Assembly (NCBI RefSeq): GCF_008015755.1 | Contig: NZ_SSGF01000015.1 | Coordinates: 1 to 64,000 of the forward strand | Origin: Methylophilus sp. | Lineage (GTDB): Bacteria; Pseudomonadota; Gammaproteobacteria; Burkholderiales; Methylophilaceae | Length of the DNA stretch: 64,000 nucleotides | Direction of reading: 5' to 3' | Part shown: piece after piece, positions 18,553 through 26,996 of the stretch | Layout of the letters: each line of letters starts with the position of its first letter | How positions within the stretch are numbered: the stretch's first letter is position 1 | Program-made: the position numbers and the translations under genes | Notes under the pieces: generated by a model | Seen by the model: the letters and a program-made list of their open reading frames with translations, nothing else | Databases searched by the model: none | Told to the model about the DNA's origin: nothing

Positions 18553-19215
18553 ATGCAGACGACACGCCGACTCACGCAGGAGACATTGATTGCGCAGATT
18601 GATGCCCTGCTGCCGCAAACACAGTGCCGCCAGTGTGGCTATGACGGCTGTAAACCCTATGCGACGGCTATCGCCAATAGTGAAGCAGACATCAATCAAT
18701 GCCCGCCAGGCGGCGATGCAGGGATACACGCATTGGCCGCCTTACTGCAACGCCCCTACCAGCCGTTAAATCTCGCCCATGGCGTGACCAAACCCAAAGC
18801 CGTCGCGGTGATTGACGAGGCCACATGCATTGGTTGCACCCTCTGCATCAGCGCCTGCCCGGTCGATGCCATCCTCGGCGCCGCCAAATTCATGCATACC
18901 GTGATTAGCCAGGAATGTACCGGTTGTGAACTGTGCCTGCCGCCCTGCCCGGTCGATTGCATCAGCATGCACACGGTGACCGGCCGTGAATTGGCAATGA
19001 ATACTGAGGAGGCAACCCTGGCGCGACGCCGCCACGAGCAGCGAAACCAGAGGCAGGCGCTTGAAAAACACCACAAAGCCCAAACCTATCACAAGCCAGC
19101 CACTGCACATACTGACCATGCAGCAGCTGAGACCACAAACACCAACGCAGAAGCGCTTAAAAAAGCAGCGATCGCCGCCGCGATGGCCCGAGTAAAAGCA
19201 CAAAAAGCAGGTTAA
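18553..19215 (+). CDS. rsxB: RnfB/RsxB-type iron-sulfur protein
   Basis: The 220-residue product carries three predicted [4Fe-4S] sites: Cys25, 28, 33 and 50 (the Rnf/Fe-S domain), and two ferredoxin motifs at Cys92/95/98 with Cys132 and Cys122/125/128 with Cys102. A Lys/Ala/His-rich tail follows (about 165-220). It lacks the N-terminal membrane helix of RnfB in complete Rnf complexes, and no other rnf/rsx gene is nearby. It is therefore probably a soluble electron carrier of the stand-alone betaproteobacterial type. It is followed by nth, an Fe-S enzyme, 28 bases downstream. Confidence 0.85.
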   Translation: MQTTRRLTQETLIAQIDALLPQTQCRQCGYDGCKPYATAIANSEADINQCPPGGDAGIHALAALLQRPYQPLNLAHGVTKPKAVAVIDEATCIGCTLCISACPVDAILGAAKFMHTVISQECTGCELCLPPCPVDCISMHTVTGRELAMNTEEATLARRRHEQRNQRQALEKHHKAQTYHKPATAHTDHAAAETTNTNAEALKKAAIAAAMARVKAQKAG

Positions 19216-19243
19216 GCCTGGCTTTAATCAACGAATTTTTGAT

Positions 19244-19903
19244 ATGAATGCCCAAAAAAGACTGGCGATTTTCGAGAGACTATCACAAGCCATCCCTAAC
19301 CCCACCACAGAGCTGGAGCATGACTCTACCTTTGAATTACTGATTGCGGTGATTTTGTCGGCGCAAGCAACTGACAAAGGCGTAAACATTGCCACACGCA
19401 AACTGTTCAAAGTTGCCAACACACCTCAAGCCATTCTCGACCTCGGTCTGGAAGGCCTGGAGAGCTATATTAAAACCATAGGCCTGTACCATGCCAAAGC
19501 CAATCATGTGCTCAAATGCTGCCAGCAATTGCTGGAGTTGCATGGCGGCGAAGTGCCAGATACCCGCGCGGCGCTTGAGGCGCTGGCCGGGGTCGGTCGC
19601 AAAACAGCCAATGTCATTCTCAACACCGCTTTTGGCCAACCAACGATTGCTGTCGATACACATTTGTTTAGGGTCGGCAATCGCACCAAACTGGCGCCAG
19701 GAAAAAATGTGCTTGAGGTCGAGCAGCGCTTTTTAAACACTACCCCCAAGCCATTTTTAAAAGACGCGCATCATTTGTTAATCTTGCATGGTCGCTACAC
19801 CTGCACGGCGCGCAGCCCCAAGTGTGGCGAATGCTGCATCGCCGACTTATGTGAATTTCAAGACAAGCAAATACAACCGGTTAAACCACCGGCAGAGAGT
19901 TAA
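19244..19903 (+). CDS. nth: Endonuclease III
   Basis: This base-excision-repair glycosylase/AP lyase removes oxidised pyrimidines. The 219-residue product has the helix-hairpin-helix LAGVGRKTA with the catalytic Lys120 and the catalytic Asp138 in AVDTH. The C-terminal [4Fe-4S] loop has Cys187, 194, 197 and 203 in the normal C-x6-C-x2-C-x5-C spacing. It lies between rsxB and the DUF1841 gene, separated from the latter by 2 bases. Confidence 0.97.
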   Translation: MNAQKRLAIFERLSQAIPNPTTELEHDSTFELLIAVILSAQATDKGVNIATRKLFKVANTPQAILDLGLEGLESYIKTIGLYHAKANHVLKCCQQLLELHGGEVPDTRAALEALAGVGRKTANVILNTAFGQPTIAVDTHLFRVGNRTKLAPGKNVLEVEQRFLNTTPKPFLKDAHHLLILHGRYTCTARSPKCGECCIADLCEFQDKQIQPVKPPAES

Positions 19904-19905
19904 CC

Positions 19906-20355
19906 ATGGCCTTATTCAACCCCAGCCGCGATGAAGTCCGCCAATTTTTCTTTGACGCCTGGTCAAAATTTAAGCAACAAAACACACTGACTGACCTTGA
20001 AAAAATGGCGGTGAGCATTATGCATATGCATCCGGAATACCACGCGATTCTGGACAATCCCGAGCACTACCTGGCGCAAGCCTATTACCCGGAAATGGGT
20101 GAAACCAACCCGTTTTTGCACATGAGTTTGCATTTGTCGATCCAGGAGCAAATCAGCATTAATCAGCCGATCGGTATTACCCAAGCCTACGGCAAACTAT
20201 GCACGCGCTTTCAGCAAGAACATGACGCGCAACACGTGTTACTCGAATGCCTGGCCGAAACCATCTGGCTGGCGCAGCGCAACCAGACCGGACTGGATGC
20301 CGCGCATTACCTGAACCTGATCGAGCAGCGCGCCGGCATTGCTCCGTCGGCCTAA
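19906..20355 (+). CDS. DUF1841 family protein
   Basis: The 149-residue soluble protein has no signal peptide. It has the DUF1841 pattern: FNPSRDEVRQFFFDAW at the start, HPEYHAILDNPE (about 44-55), GETNPFLHMSLHLSIQEQ in the middle and a conserved ALIE/CLAETIWLAQ helix near the end. The function of the family is unknown. It follows nth by 2 bases, a linkage common in betaproteobacteria, and precedes the sigma factor by 20 bases. Confidence 0.88.
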   Translation: MALFNPSRDEVRQFFFDAWSKFKQQNTLTDLEKMAVSIMHMHPEYHAILDNPEHYLAQAYYPEMGETNPFLHMSLHLSIQEQISINQPIGITQAYGKLCTRFQQEHDAQHVLLECLAETIWLAQRNQTGLDAAHYLNLIEQRAGIAPSA

Positions 20356-20375
20356 ACTATGCTTCAATAGCCGGC

Positions 20376-20918
20376 ATGACCTCTAACTCGCACGACTGGC
20401 TTAATGAACATGGTGACTATTTATACCGTTTTGCGCTGACACGGCTGCGCGACCCGCATCAGGCGGAGGATGTGGTACAGGAAACCCTGCTGGCGGCGAT
20501 CAAAAATCCTAGCTTTGCACAACAATCCAGTCCGCGCACCTGGTTAACTGGCATCCTTAAGCACAAAATCATTGATTGCATGCGCAAGCAGGTGCGCGAA
20601 ATCCCTGCCTCGACTCTGATGTCTGAGGAAGACGCCAATATGGATGAGTTTTTTGACGACACCGGGCATTGGGCAGAAAAACCGCAAGCGTGGGATGTGC
20701 CGCAAGATGCCTTGCAGCAAAAACAATTTTTGCAGGTCTTACAGCAATGTATGGACCGTTTGCCACAAAAACTGGCTGCTATTTTTTCCATGCGCGACGT
20801 CGATGACATGGACAACGAGGAAATCTGTAAGGCGCTGGAGATTACCGCGACCAATGCTTGGGTGATGTTATATCGGGCCAGAATGGGGCTAAGAAAATGT
20901 CTGGAAATGCATTGGTAA
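20376..20918 (+). CDS. ECF-type RNA polymerase sigma factor
   Basis: The 180-residue product has a sigma region 2 (about 14-75: DYLYRFALTRLRDPHQAEDVVQETLLA) and a region 4 helix-turn-helix (about 120-175: RLPQKLAAIFSMRDVDDMDNEEICKAL, then TATNAWVMLYRARMGLRKCL). The ATG at 20376 is chosen because it begins just before region 2; an upstream in-frame start would overlap the DUF1841 gene. It is followed 16 bases later by a zinc-finger anti-sigma gene and then by the metal-binding-peptide cluster, which is its likely target. The spacing to DUF1841 (20 bases) leaves little room for its own promoter. Confidence 0.92.
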   Translation: MTSNSHDWLNEHGDYLYRFALTRLRDPHQAEDVVQETLLAAIKNPSFAQQSSPRTWLTGILKHKIIDCMRKQVREIPASTLMSEEDANMDEFFDDTGHWAEKPQAWDVPQDALQQKQFLQVLQQCMDRLPQKLAAIFSMRDVDDMDNEEICKALEITATNAWVMLYRARMGLRKCLEMHW

Positions 20919-20934
20919 ATACGGTGGAGTGAAT

Positions 20935-21183
20935 ATGTTGAGTTGCAAACAAGCCAGCCTGCTGGTCTCACAATCACTAGACCGCCGGCTGCGCTGGCGC
21001 GAAAGAATGTCGGTGCGCATGCATCTGTGGATATGCGTCTATTGCCGACGCTTTACACAACAGCTCGCCTTGATTCGTCGCATGATGCACGCCTGGCAAG
21101 ATCAAGCGACAGATCAAAGTGAAGTGGCGTTATCCCAAGCCGCACGCGAGCGAATTGCACAACAACTGGACAAGTTTTACTGA
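20935..21183 (+). CDS. Zinc-finger anti-sigma factor
   Basis: The 82-residue soluble product has a ZAS-type motif, His30-x3-Cys34-x2-Cys37, preceded by Cys4, as in zinc-binding anti-sigma factors of the zf-HC2/ChrR kind. There is no membrane helix, so signal perception would be cytoplasmic, for example through zinc loss or thiol modification. The ATG at 20935 is chosen over a GTG at 20929 because GGTGGAG stands 5 bases before it. It most likely binds and inhibits the sigma factor encoded just upstream. Confidence 0.85.
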   Translation: MLSCKQASLLVSQSLDRRLRWRERMSVRMHLWICVYCRRFTQQLALIRRMMHAWQDQATDQSEVALSQAARERIAQQLDKFY

Positions 21184-21220
21184 TGTCCGACTTTAACCCC
21201 TGTTTTAAAAAGGAATCGAG

Positions 21221-21535
21221 ATGACAACACCTAAAATAGCTGTTATGACTGGCGCAGTTGCGTTATCGATTGCAGCGGCGACGGCCCATGCAGACATTAA
21301 TCCATTTGAGGTTAAAGCATTAAACCAAGGCTACCAGGTAGCCGATGCCACTGATAGCAAAGCCAAAGAGGGCAAATGCAGTAGCGGCAAATGCGGCGCC
21401 GAGAAGAAAAAAATGAAAGAAGGCAGCTGTCATCATGACAAAGCCAAAGAAGGGAGTTGCTCTGCGGACAAGATGAAAGAAGGCAGTTGTTCGGCTGAAA
21501 AAATGAAAGAAGGCGCTTGTCACGCAACTAAATAA
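21221..21535 (+). CDS. hvfA: HvfA-type Cys-repeat precursor peptide (putative copper-binding RiPP)
   Basis: The 104-residue product has a signal peptide (cleavage likely after AHA, about residue 25) and a linker with the family-like NPFEVKALNQGYQV. The core contains six cysteines at 53, 58, 70, 80, 90 and 100. Five are in EG-x-C motifs: EGKC once, EGSC three times and EGAC once. The last four belong to a strict 10-residue unit, KEGSC-x4-(M/A). HvfA peptides in other bacteria carry EGKC repeats whose cysteines are converted to oxazolone-thioamide copper ligands by HvfB and HvfC. This copy has mainly Ser in place of Lys. The ribosome binding site AAGGAATCGAG precedes the ATG. It could also be a plain thiol buffer if it is not modified. 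Confidence 0.88.
   Translation: MTTPKIAVMTGAVALSIAAATAHADINPFEVKALNQGYQVADATDSKAKEGKCSSGKCGAEKKKMKEGSCHHDKAKEGSCSADKMKEGSCSAEKMKEGACHATK
21416..21532 (+). repeat. 30-bp in-frame tandem repeat encoding the core peptide
   Basis: Three full 30-base units (21416-21445, 21446-21475, 21476-21505) and one of 27 bases encode KEGSCHHDKA, KEGSCSADKM, KEGSCSAEKM and KEGACHATK. Units are similar but not identical in DNA, so the repeat is not a recent duplication. Confidence 0.85.
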
Positions 21536-21565
21536 TTCGCAACGTGATTAGCGGCGCGTAAACGC

Positions 21566-22444
21566 ATGGCAGAACTATCAGAGATTCGGGGGGCAGGCCT
21601 GGGACTTAAGCGCGAGCTCCTTCCGCAGCTGATGCAACAACATGGGCAGCCCTTGCTCAGCCAGTTGCAGTTTGTAGAAATTGCGCCCGAAAACTGGATA
21701 GAGGCCGGTGGTAAATATGCCGCCGAGCTAGACTGGTTTGCCCAGCGCTATCCAATCGCATGTCATGGTTTATGCTTGTCACTGGGTGGGCCGGACCCAC
21801 TCAGCGTTAAATTTCTCAAACAGATCAAACAATTTTTAACTGATTTTGAAATCCCGCTTTACACCGAGCATTTAAGCTATTGCACTGATACCAGCAATGG
21901 CTACATTTACGACCTGTTACCTATCCCGTTTACTGAAGAAGCCGTGCAGTATGTGGCGCAACGCATCCGGCAAACACAGGAGATTCTGCAACGCCGGATT
22001 GCCGTAGAAAATACTTCTTTTTATGTGGATTCGCCGATCTCGGAAATGGATGAGATCAGCTTTATCAACGCTGTATTGACTGAAGCCGACTGCGATTTAC
22101 ACCTGGATATCAATAATGTCTATGTGAATAGCGTCAATTTCGGCTTTGATGCGTATGCTTTTCTGGATCAAATCCCCGCGCAGCGCATTGTATATGGGCA
22201 TCTGGCCGGGCATTTACAGGTAGCGCCCGACTTACTGGTGGATACGCATGGCGAAGCGATTATTGAGCCGGTGTGGCATCTGCTCAAATACGCCTATAAC
22301 AAGCTTGGCGTGTTTCCAACCCTACTGGAACGCGATAGCCATATTCCCCCCTTGCCTGTGCTAATGACCGAGGTCAACCGTATCGCTGCACTGCAACAGC
22401 CGACACGTCCTAGCCATACGCACCCCTTGCAGCAAGTCGCCTGA
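21566..22444 (+). CDS. hvfB: MNIO (DUF692) family multinuclear iron oxidase, HvfB-like
   Basis: The 292-residue product is a TIM-barrel DUF692/MNIO protein. Candidate iron ligands are spread as in MbnB and its relatives: His67 (ACHGLCLSLGG), His102 (TEHLSYC), Glu148 (VENTSF), Asp181/Asn183 (LHLDINNVYVN), His212 (VYGHLAGH), Asp226/His228 (DTHGE) and Glu255 (LERDSHIPPL). In the family these bind two or three irons and use oxygen to convert cysteines of a peptide substrate to oxazolone/thioamide or related groups. The substrate is probably the peptide encoded 30 bases upstream. It overlaps the next gene by one base (TGATG). Confidence 0.93.
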   Translation: MAELSEIRGAGLGLKRELLPQLMQQHGQPLLSQLQFVEIAPENWIEAGGKYAAELDWFAQRYPIACHGLCLSLGGPDPLSVKFLKQIKQFLTDFEIPLYTEHLSYCTDTSNGYIYDLLPIPFTEEAVQYVAQRIRQTQEILQRRIAVENTSFYVDSPISEMDEISFINAVLTEADCDLHLDINNVYVNSVNFGFDAYAFLDQIPAQRIVYGHLAGHLQVAPDLLVDTHGEAIIEPVWHLLKYAYNKLGVFPTLLERDSHIPPLPVLMTEVNRIAALQQPTRPSHTHPLQQVA

Positions 22445-23205
22445 TGAAAGCGTTTCAAGCCTACCAAACAGCCTTTACCACGCACTTGCGACAGCCTGCC
22501 CTGCATGCCAAACCAGCGGGATTGAGCGATAAACGCATGCGGATTTATCGTGAAATCGTCTTTAATCATTTTTTAGCCAGTATTCGCGCCTGCTTTCCGG
22601 TACTGCACGAGATTCTCGGCAAACGGCGCTTTAGCACACTGGTGCGTCAATGTTTCTACTCACAGCACTTTAACAGCCCCTTGTTTAGAGATATTCCCGG
22701 CAGTTTCGTGACCTTTTTACAAACACAAACAGTGGCCGACCTGCCAGCCTACACCGCGCAACTTGCGCATTACGAATGGATAGAGCTGCACCTTAGCCAG
22801 CAACTTGAGACCACATCGGCGGCGTTCTCCAGCGTGCCAGAGACTAGCGAGAAGGCATTGCTGCAGCGCGTTGTGAGGCTATGCGAGGTGCACCGATTAT
22901 TGCATTACGACTATGCAGTGCATCAGCTATCTAAAAAACACAAAACGGCTGCCCCCATCGCCACCTTTTTATTGGTCTATCGCACGCCAGCATTCAAGGT
23001 GTGCTTTATCCAGTTAAATGCAATCACTTATCAACTCTTGCAACAACTGCACACACAAACCGCGACCGCACATCAGCACCTGCTGCAGTTAGCGCAGTCG
23101 ATGCCGCATTTGCCGGTTGAGACTGTCATCCAATTTGGCCTGCAAACGTTATATACGCTTTATCAGCAACTGGCCATCACAGCCGATGGACAGTTGGCAA
23201 AATAA
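22444..23205 (+). CDS. hvfC: DUF2063-like partner protein of the MNIO enzyme (HvfC-like)
   Basis: The 253-residue soluble product has the DUF2063 N-terminal helical domain (FQAYQTAFTTHLR, KRMRIYREIVFNHFLASIRACFPVLHEILG, about 1-60), often labelled 'putative DNA-binding'. The C-terminal half is less conserved (VYRTPAFKVCFIQLN about 180-194). In MNIO systems such partners (HvfC, MbnC, BufC) form a complex with the enzyme and present the leader of the peptide substrate. Translation is coupled to hvfB through the overlapping TGATG. It is the last gene of the run; no clear terminator follows, only a 12-bp palindrome at 23219-23230. Confidence 0.85.
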   Translation: MKAFQAYQTAFTTHLRQPALHAKPAGLSDKRMRIYREIVFNHFLASIRACFPVLHEILGKRRFSTLVRQCFYSQHFNSPLFRDIPGSFVTFLQTQTVADLPAYTAQLAHYEWIELHLSQQLETTSAAFSSVPETSEKALLQRVVRLCEVHRLLHYDYAVHQLSKKHKTAAPIATFLLVYRTPAFKVCFIQLNAITYQLLQQLHTQTATAHQHLLQLAQSMPHLPVETVIQFGLQTLYTLYQQLAITADGQLAK

Positions 23206-23218
23206 GCCTCATTTCAGA

Positions 23219-23230
23219 CAGACCGGTCTG
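23219..23230. promoter_or_regulatory. 12-bp perfect palindrome
   Basis: CAGACCGGTCTG lies 14 bases after hvfC and about 155 bases before the MarR gene. It has the size of a dimeric repressor half-site pair. No T-run follows, so it is not a terminator. Its owner is unknown. Confidence 0.4.
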
Positions 23231-23383
23231 GCAAAACAGCTGATCGGTTGTGATTAAAAACGACTTTTTTGTCTAAAATCACTGAATATCCCGGGAATTT
23301 TTATCGCGCGAAACATCGAGAATTCATGTTATCTAGAGGAAACTGGTAAAATGAACATATAAAATATTTACATTAAATTAATC

Positions 23384-23851
23384 ATGCAAAACTCACTCGC
23401 CAAAGACGCTTTAAAACAATTTCGAATTATTTTCGGTACAGTCAGACAACATTTTAGAGAAATTGAAGCGTCCTGCGGCATCTCCGGTTCACAACTGTGG
23501 CTGTTACATGAAATCGCCAGCCATCCTGAACTCGGCGTCTCACGTTTGGCAGAAAACTTGGCCATCCACCAATCCACCTGTAGCCTGCTCGTTGAAAAAC
23601 TGGTTAAAAAACAGCTGGTCGAAAAACAGCGCCTGAGCCAAGACCAACGCAAGGTCGGGCTGATTGTCACCGAAAAAGGGCATGCCGTGCTGGCCAAAGC
23701 GCCTGAGCCCGTTGATGGAATTTTGCCGCAAGTCTTGGCCACGCTAGATGCAGAGGCTCTCGAAACGCTGAATATCTCCCTCAAAATGGTGATCGGTAAA
23801 CTCGATGCACAAGCAAACGCGCTGTCCAATCAGCCACTGGCTGACATGTAA
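23384..23851 (+). CDS. MarR-family transcriptional regulator
   Basis: The 155-residue product has the MarR winged helix-turn-helix: GISGSQLWLLHEIASHP (about 31-47), LGVSRLAENLAIHQSTCSLLVEKLVKKQLVEKQ (recognition helix about 61-78) and the wing QDQRKVGLIVTEKG (about 86-99). Two cysteines (Cys30 and Cys65) could make it redox- or metal-responsive, which is speculation. It is monocistronic, with an AT-rich 178-base upstream region and a bidirectional terminator behind it. Its position after the hvf cluster may be chance. Confidence 0.9.
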   Translation: MQNSLAKDALKQFRIIFGTVRQHFREIEASCGISGSQLWLLHEIASHPELGVSRLAENLAIHQSTCSLLVEKLVKKQLVEKQRLSQDQRKVGLIVTEKGHAVLAKAPEPVDGILPQVLATLDAEALETLNISLKMVIGKLDAQANALSNQPLADM

Positions 23852-23871
23852 TTAGCGCCACCCCGCATATC

Positions 23872-23898
23872 AAAAAAGCCGGCGATTGCCGGCTTTTT
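23872..23898. terminator. Bidirectional terminator between the MarR and DUF1289 genes
   Basis: AAAAAAGCCGGC, GATT and GCCGGCTTTTT form a short GC stem with A- and T-runs on the two sides. It serves the plus-strand marR-type gene and the minus-strand DUF1289/secA run. Confidence 0.85.
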
Positions 23899-23947
23899 AC
23901 TTTGTCATATGAAACGGAGTGATGTAAAACGGATATTGATTTGCCGT

Positions 23948-24133
23948 TTATTCCCCAAATACAGCAGATTCACGCGCATTGGCAAGCTTGATCACTTCGG
24001 CTTTCCCGGCGTGATCAAGGTCCCACCACTGGCGGATTTCTTCTATGGTTCTAAAACAGCCCTGGCAAAAACCGTTACTGTCATCAATACTGCACACCCC
24101 GACACATGGGGATGGGATTTCCTGTTCAGACAT
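23948..24133 (-). CDS. DUF1289 domain-containing protein
   Basis: The 61-residue protein has the DUF1289 signature: PCVGVC (about 9-14), a short Asp-rich linker, GFCQGCFRTIEEIRQWW and a C-terminal helix. Four cysteines in two pairs suggest a bound metal or Fe-S cluster. The function is unknown. The ATG at 24133 has AAGGAG 7 bases upstream; an upstream TTG is less likely. It lies 22 bases after secA on the same strand. Confidence 0.88.
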   Translation of the reverse strand: MSEQEIPSPCVGVCSIDDSNGFCQGCFRTIEEIRQWWDLDHAGKAEVIKLANARESAVFGE

Positions 24134-24155
24134 ATTCAAGCTCCTTGTGTATTGA

Positions 24156-26888
24156 TTAGCTCAATGCGCCATGGCAGTTTTTAAAACGTTTACCAGAACC
24201 ACATGGGCAAGGGTCGTTACGACCAACGCGCACACCTTCTGGCAAGCCCGGTGCAGACTCAGTTGCATCTCCACTATTGGTCAAGGCTGAGTCATAGTCG
24301 GTGTGCTGATACTGCAAATTACCCACATCAGTGGCACGCATCGCCTCTTCAGCACGACGCTCTTCTTCTTCAAGTTCTTCGCGCGAGCGCACTTGCACCT
24401 GCATGGTGACCTTGGTGACTTCACTCTTGACCGTGTTCAGCAAAGACTCAAATAGCTCAAACGCCTCACGTTTGTATTCCTGCTTAGGATTCTTTTGCGC
24501 ATAAGAGCGTAAGTGGATCCCTTGACGCAAATGATCCAGCGCTGCCAGGTGCTCACGCCAGTGATTGTCCAGGCTTTGCAACATGACTGCGCGCTCAAAA
24601 TTGCGCATATTGTCATTGCCCGCCATTGACTCTTTTCCGGCATAGCTCTCATTCGCCGCATCCATGATGCGCTCACGCAAGGTTTCTTCGTGCAAGTCTG
24701 GGTTGTTCTCCAGCCATTCGCCAACCGGCAAGCGGATACTCAACTCGTCTTGCAACGCCTGCTCCAGCGCAGGCACATCCCATTGCTCTTCCACGCTGCC
24801 TGGTGGCACATAGGTATTAAACAGACTGTTAATCACATCTTCACGCATGGCGCGGATGGTCTGGCCCACATCAACGGATTCCAGCAACTCATTACGTTGC
24901 TCGTAAATCACCTTGCGTTGATCGTTAGACACATCATCATATTCCAGCAACTGCTTGCGGATATCAAAGTTACGGCCCTCAACCTTGCGCTGTGCATTTT
25001 CAATCGCACGCGTCACCATGGCATGCTCAATGGCTTCGCCCTCTGGCATATTGAGGCGAGTCATGATCGCCGCCACGCGCTCACCAGAGAAAATACGCAG
25101 CAATTGATCTTCAAGTGACAAATAGAAACGGCTGGAGCCCGGGTCACCCTGACGGCCGGAACGGCCACGCAACTGGTTGTCAACACGACGCGATTCGTGG
25201 CGCTCGGTACCGATAATATGCAAGCCACCCGCTGTCAGCACGGCATCGTGGCGTTGTTGCCACTCGGCTTTGAGCTGGGCAATTTTGCTTTCTTTGTCAG
25301 CCTCGCTCAAACTGGCGTCATTGCGAATCGCGTGAATTTCACCTTCTGAGTTACCGCCCAAGACAATGTCGGTGCCGCGACCGGCCATATTGGTCGCAAT
25401 CGTGATCATGCCTGGACGGCCTGCTTCAGCGACGATGGTCGCTTCGCGCTCATGCTGCTTGGCGTTTAAGACCTGATGTTCCAGCTTGGCTTGCGTCAGC
25501 AATTGCGAAATCAATTCGGAGTTTTCAATCGACGTCGTCCCGACCAATACCGGTTGCCCTTTGGCCTGACATTGCTTGATATCTTCAATCACCGCCTTGT
25601 ATTTTTCCATGCCGGTGCGATAGACCTTGTCCATCGCATCCTGGCGTTGTACCGGTCTGTGGGTTGGAATCACCACCGTTTCCAGCGCATAGATCTGGTT
25701 AAACTCGTAGGCTTCAGTATCTGCTGTACCGGTCATGCCGCTGAGCTTTTGATACATGCGGAAGTAGTTCTGGAACGTAATCGACGCCAGGGTCTGGTTT
25801 TCTTTTTGTATCGCCACGCCTTCTTTGGCTTCCACCGCCTGATGCAAACCATCAGACCAGCGGCGACCTGGCATCATACGGCCAGAAAACTCATCCACAA
25901 TGACGATTTCATTATTACGCACGACGTAGTGCTGATCGCGGTGATAGAGGTTTTGCGCGCGCAACGAGGCATACAAGTGGTGCACCAGCGTAATATTGGC
26001 TGGCTCGTACAGGCTGGAACCAGCTGTCAACAAGCCGGTTTGCTCCAGCAGTTGCTCGGCATGCTCGTGACCGATTTCACTCATGGTCACGCTTTGCGCT
26101 TTTTCATCGACCCAGAAATCGCCCTCACCGTCTTCAACTTGCTGGCGCACCAATTGCTTGGCGACTTCGTTAATCGCGCCATACAAATCAACACTGTGCT
26201 CGGCCTGGCCAGAAATAATCAGCGGTGTGCGCGCCTCATCAATCAAAATAGAGTCGACTTCATCCACCAGCGCATAATGCAAAGGACGCTGGACGCGCTC
26301 TTCTTTGCTAAACACCATGTTGTCACGCAGGTAATCAAAACCAAATTCGTTATTGGTTCCGTAAGTGATATCTGCGGCATACGCCTGCTGCTTGGCGTCA
26401 TGCGTCATTTGCGACAGGTTGATGCCAACGCTCAACCCCAAAAAGTTGTAGAGTTGCCCCATCCATTCCGCGTCGCGTTTGGCCAAGTAATCGTTTACCG
26501 TCACCACATGCACACCTTTGCCGGTGAGCGCATTCAAATAGGTTGGCAGGGTCGCTACCAGGGTTTTACCTTCACCGGTACGCATTTCGGCAATTTTGCC
26601 TGCATTTAGCACCATGCCGCCGATCAGCTGCACGTCGAAATGGCGCATGCCTAAGGCACGCTTACTGCCTTCACGCACCACCGCAAACGCCTCTGGCAAC
26701 AATTTTTCCAGAGACTCGCCATTGCTGTAACGCTGTTTAAACTCTTCAGTTTTTGCACGCAATTGCTCGTCGCTCAAGGCTTGAATCTCGGGCTCTAACG
26801 CATTGATTTGTTTGACGGTTTGCTGATACTGTTTGACCAGTCGATCATTACGACTGCCAAAGACTTTTTTAAACAACGAGGCTAACAT
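24156..26888 (-). CDS. secA: Protein translocase ATPase SecA
   Basis: SecA drives post-translational export through SecYEG with ATP. The 910-residue product has Walker A in MRTGEGKT (about 102-109), the [16 protein letters not shown] segment, the [10 protein letters not shown] motif and RSGRQGDPG of the second ATPase domain. The C-terminal SEC-C zinc motif ([14 protein letters not shown]) contacts SecB. The start [16 protein letters not shown] is the normal family N-terminus. A promoter-like sequence lies at 26938-26969. The neighbouring M23 peptidase and dciA genes are a common context in betaproteobacteria. Confidence 0.98.
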   Translation of the reverse strand: MLASLFKKVFGSRNDRLVKQYQQTVKQINALEPEIQALSDEQLRAKTEEFKQRYSNGESLEKLLPEAFAVVREGSKRALGMRHFDVQLIGGMVLNAGKIAEMRTGEGKTLVATLPTYLNALTGKGVHVVTVNDYLAKRDAEWMGQLYNFLGLSVGINLSQMTHDAKQQAYAADITYGTNNEFGFDYLRDNMVFSKEERVQRPLHYALVDEVDSILIDEARTPLIISGQAEHSVDLYGAINEVAKQLVRQQVEDGEGDFWVDEKAQSVTMSEIGHEHAEQLLEQTGLLTAGSSLYEPANITLVHHLYASLRAQNLYHRDQHYVVRNNEIVIVDEFSGRMMPGRRWSDGLHQAVEAKEGVAIQKENQTLASITFQNYFRMYQKLSGMTGTADTEAYEFNQIYALETVVIPTHRPVQRQDAMDKVYRTGMEKYKAVIEDIKQCQAKGQPVLVGTTSIENSELISQLLTQAKLEHQVLNAKQHEREATIVAEAGRPGMITIATNMAGRGTDIVLGGNSEGEIHAIRNDASLSEADKESKIAQLKAEWQQRHDAVLTAGGLHIIGTERHESRRVDNQLRGRSGRQGDPGSSRFYLSLEDQLLRIFSGERVAAIMTRLNMPEGEAIEHAMVTRAIENAQRKVEGRNFDIRKQLLEYDDVSNDQRKVIYEQRNELLESVDVGQTIRAMREDVINSLFNTYVPPGSVEEQWDVPALEQALQDELSIRLPVGEWLENNPDLHEETLRERIMDAANESYAGKESMAGNDNMRNFERAVMLQSLDNHWREHLAALDHLRQGIHLRSYAQKNPKQEYKREAFELFESLLNTVKSEVTKVTMQVQVRSREELEEEERRAEEAMRATDVGNLQYQHTDYDSALTNSGDATESAPGLPEGVRVGRNDPCPCGSGKRFKNCHGALS

Positions 26889-26937
26889 GAGTCACACCGA
26901 TTTCCGCATACGCGGCATTAAATTGGAATAAAGCGAG

Positions 26938-26969
26938 ATTGTATAAGATATAGAGGGCGGTTGTCTCAA
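26938..26969 (-). promoter_or_regulatory. Predicted secA promoter
   Basis: On the minus strand TTGAGA (complement of 26964-26969) is followed at 18 bases by TATACA (complement of 26940-26945), which overlaps TACAAT. It lies about 50 bases before the secA start. Confidence 0.4.
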
Positions 26970-26996
26970 TTATTGCATGTCACTGCCGGAATTCCC

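Noticed and set aside
21416-21532. 30-base repeat considered as a CRISPR array
   Set aside because: The repeats are contiguous without spacers, lie in frame and encode the Cys core of the precursor peptide; no cas genes are present.
25476-26609. 377-codon frame on the plus strand
   Set aside because: Lies wholly inside secA on the opposite strand; the His/Arg/Leu-rich product is a shadow.
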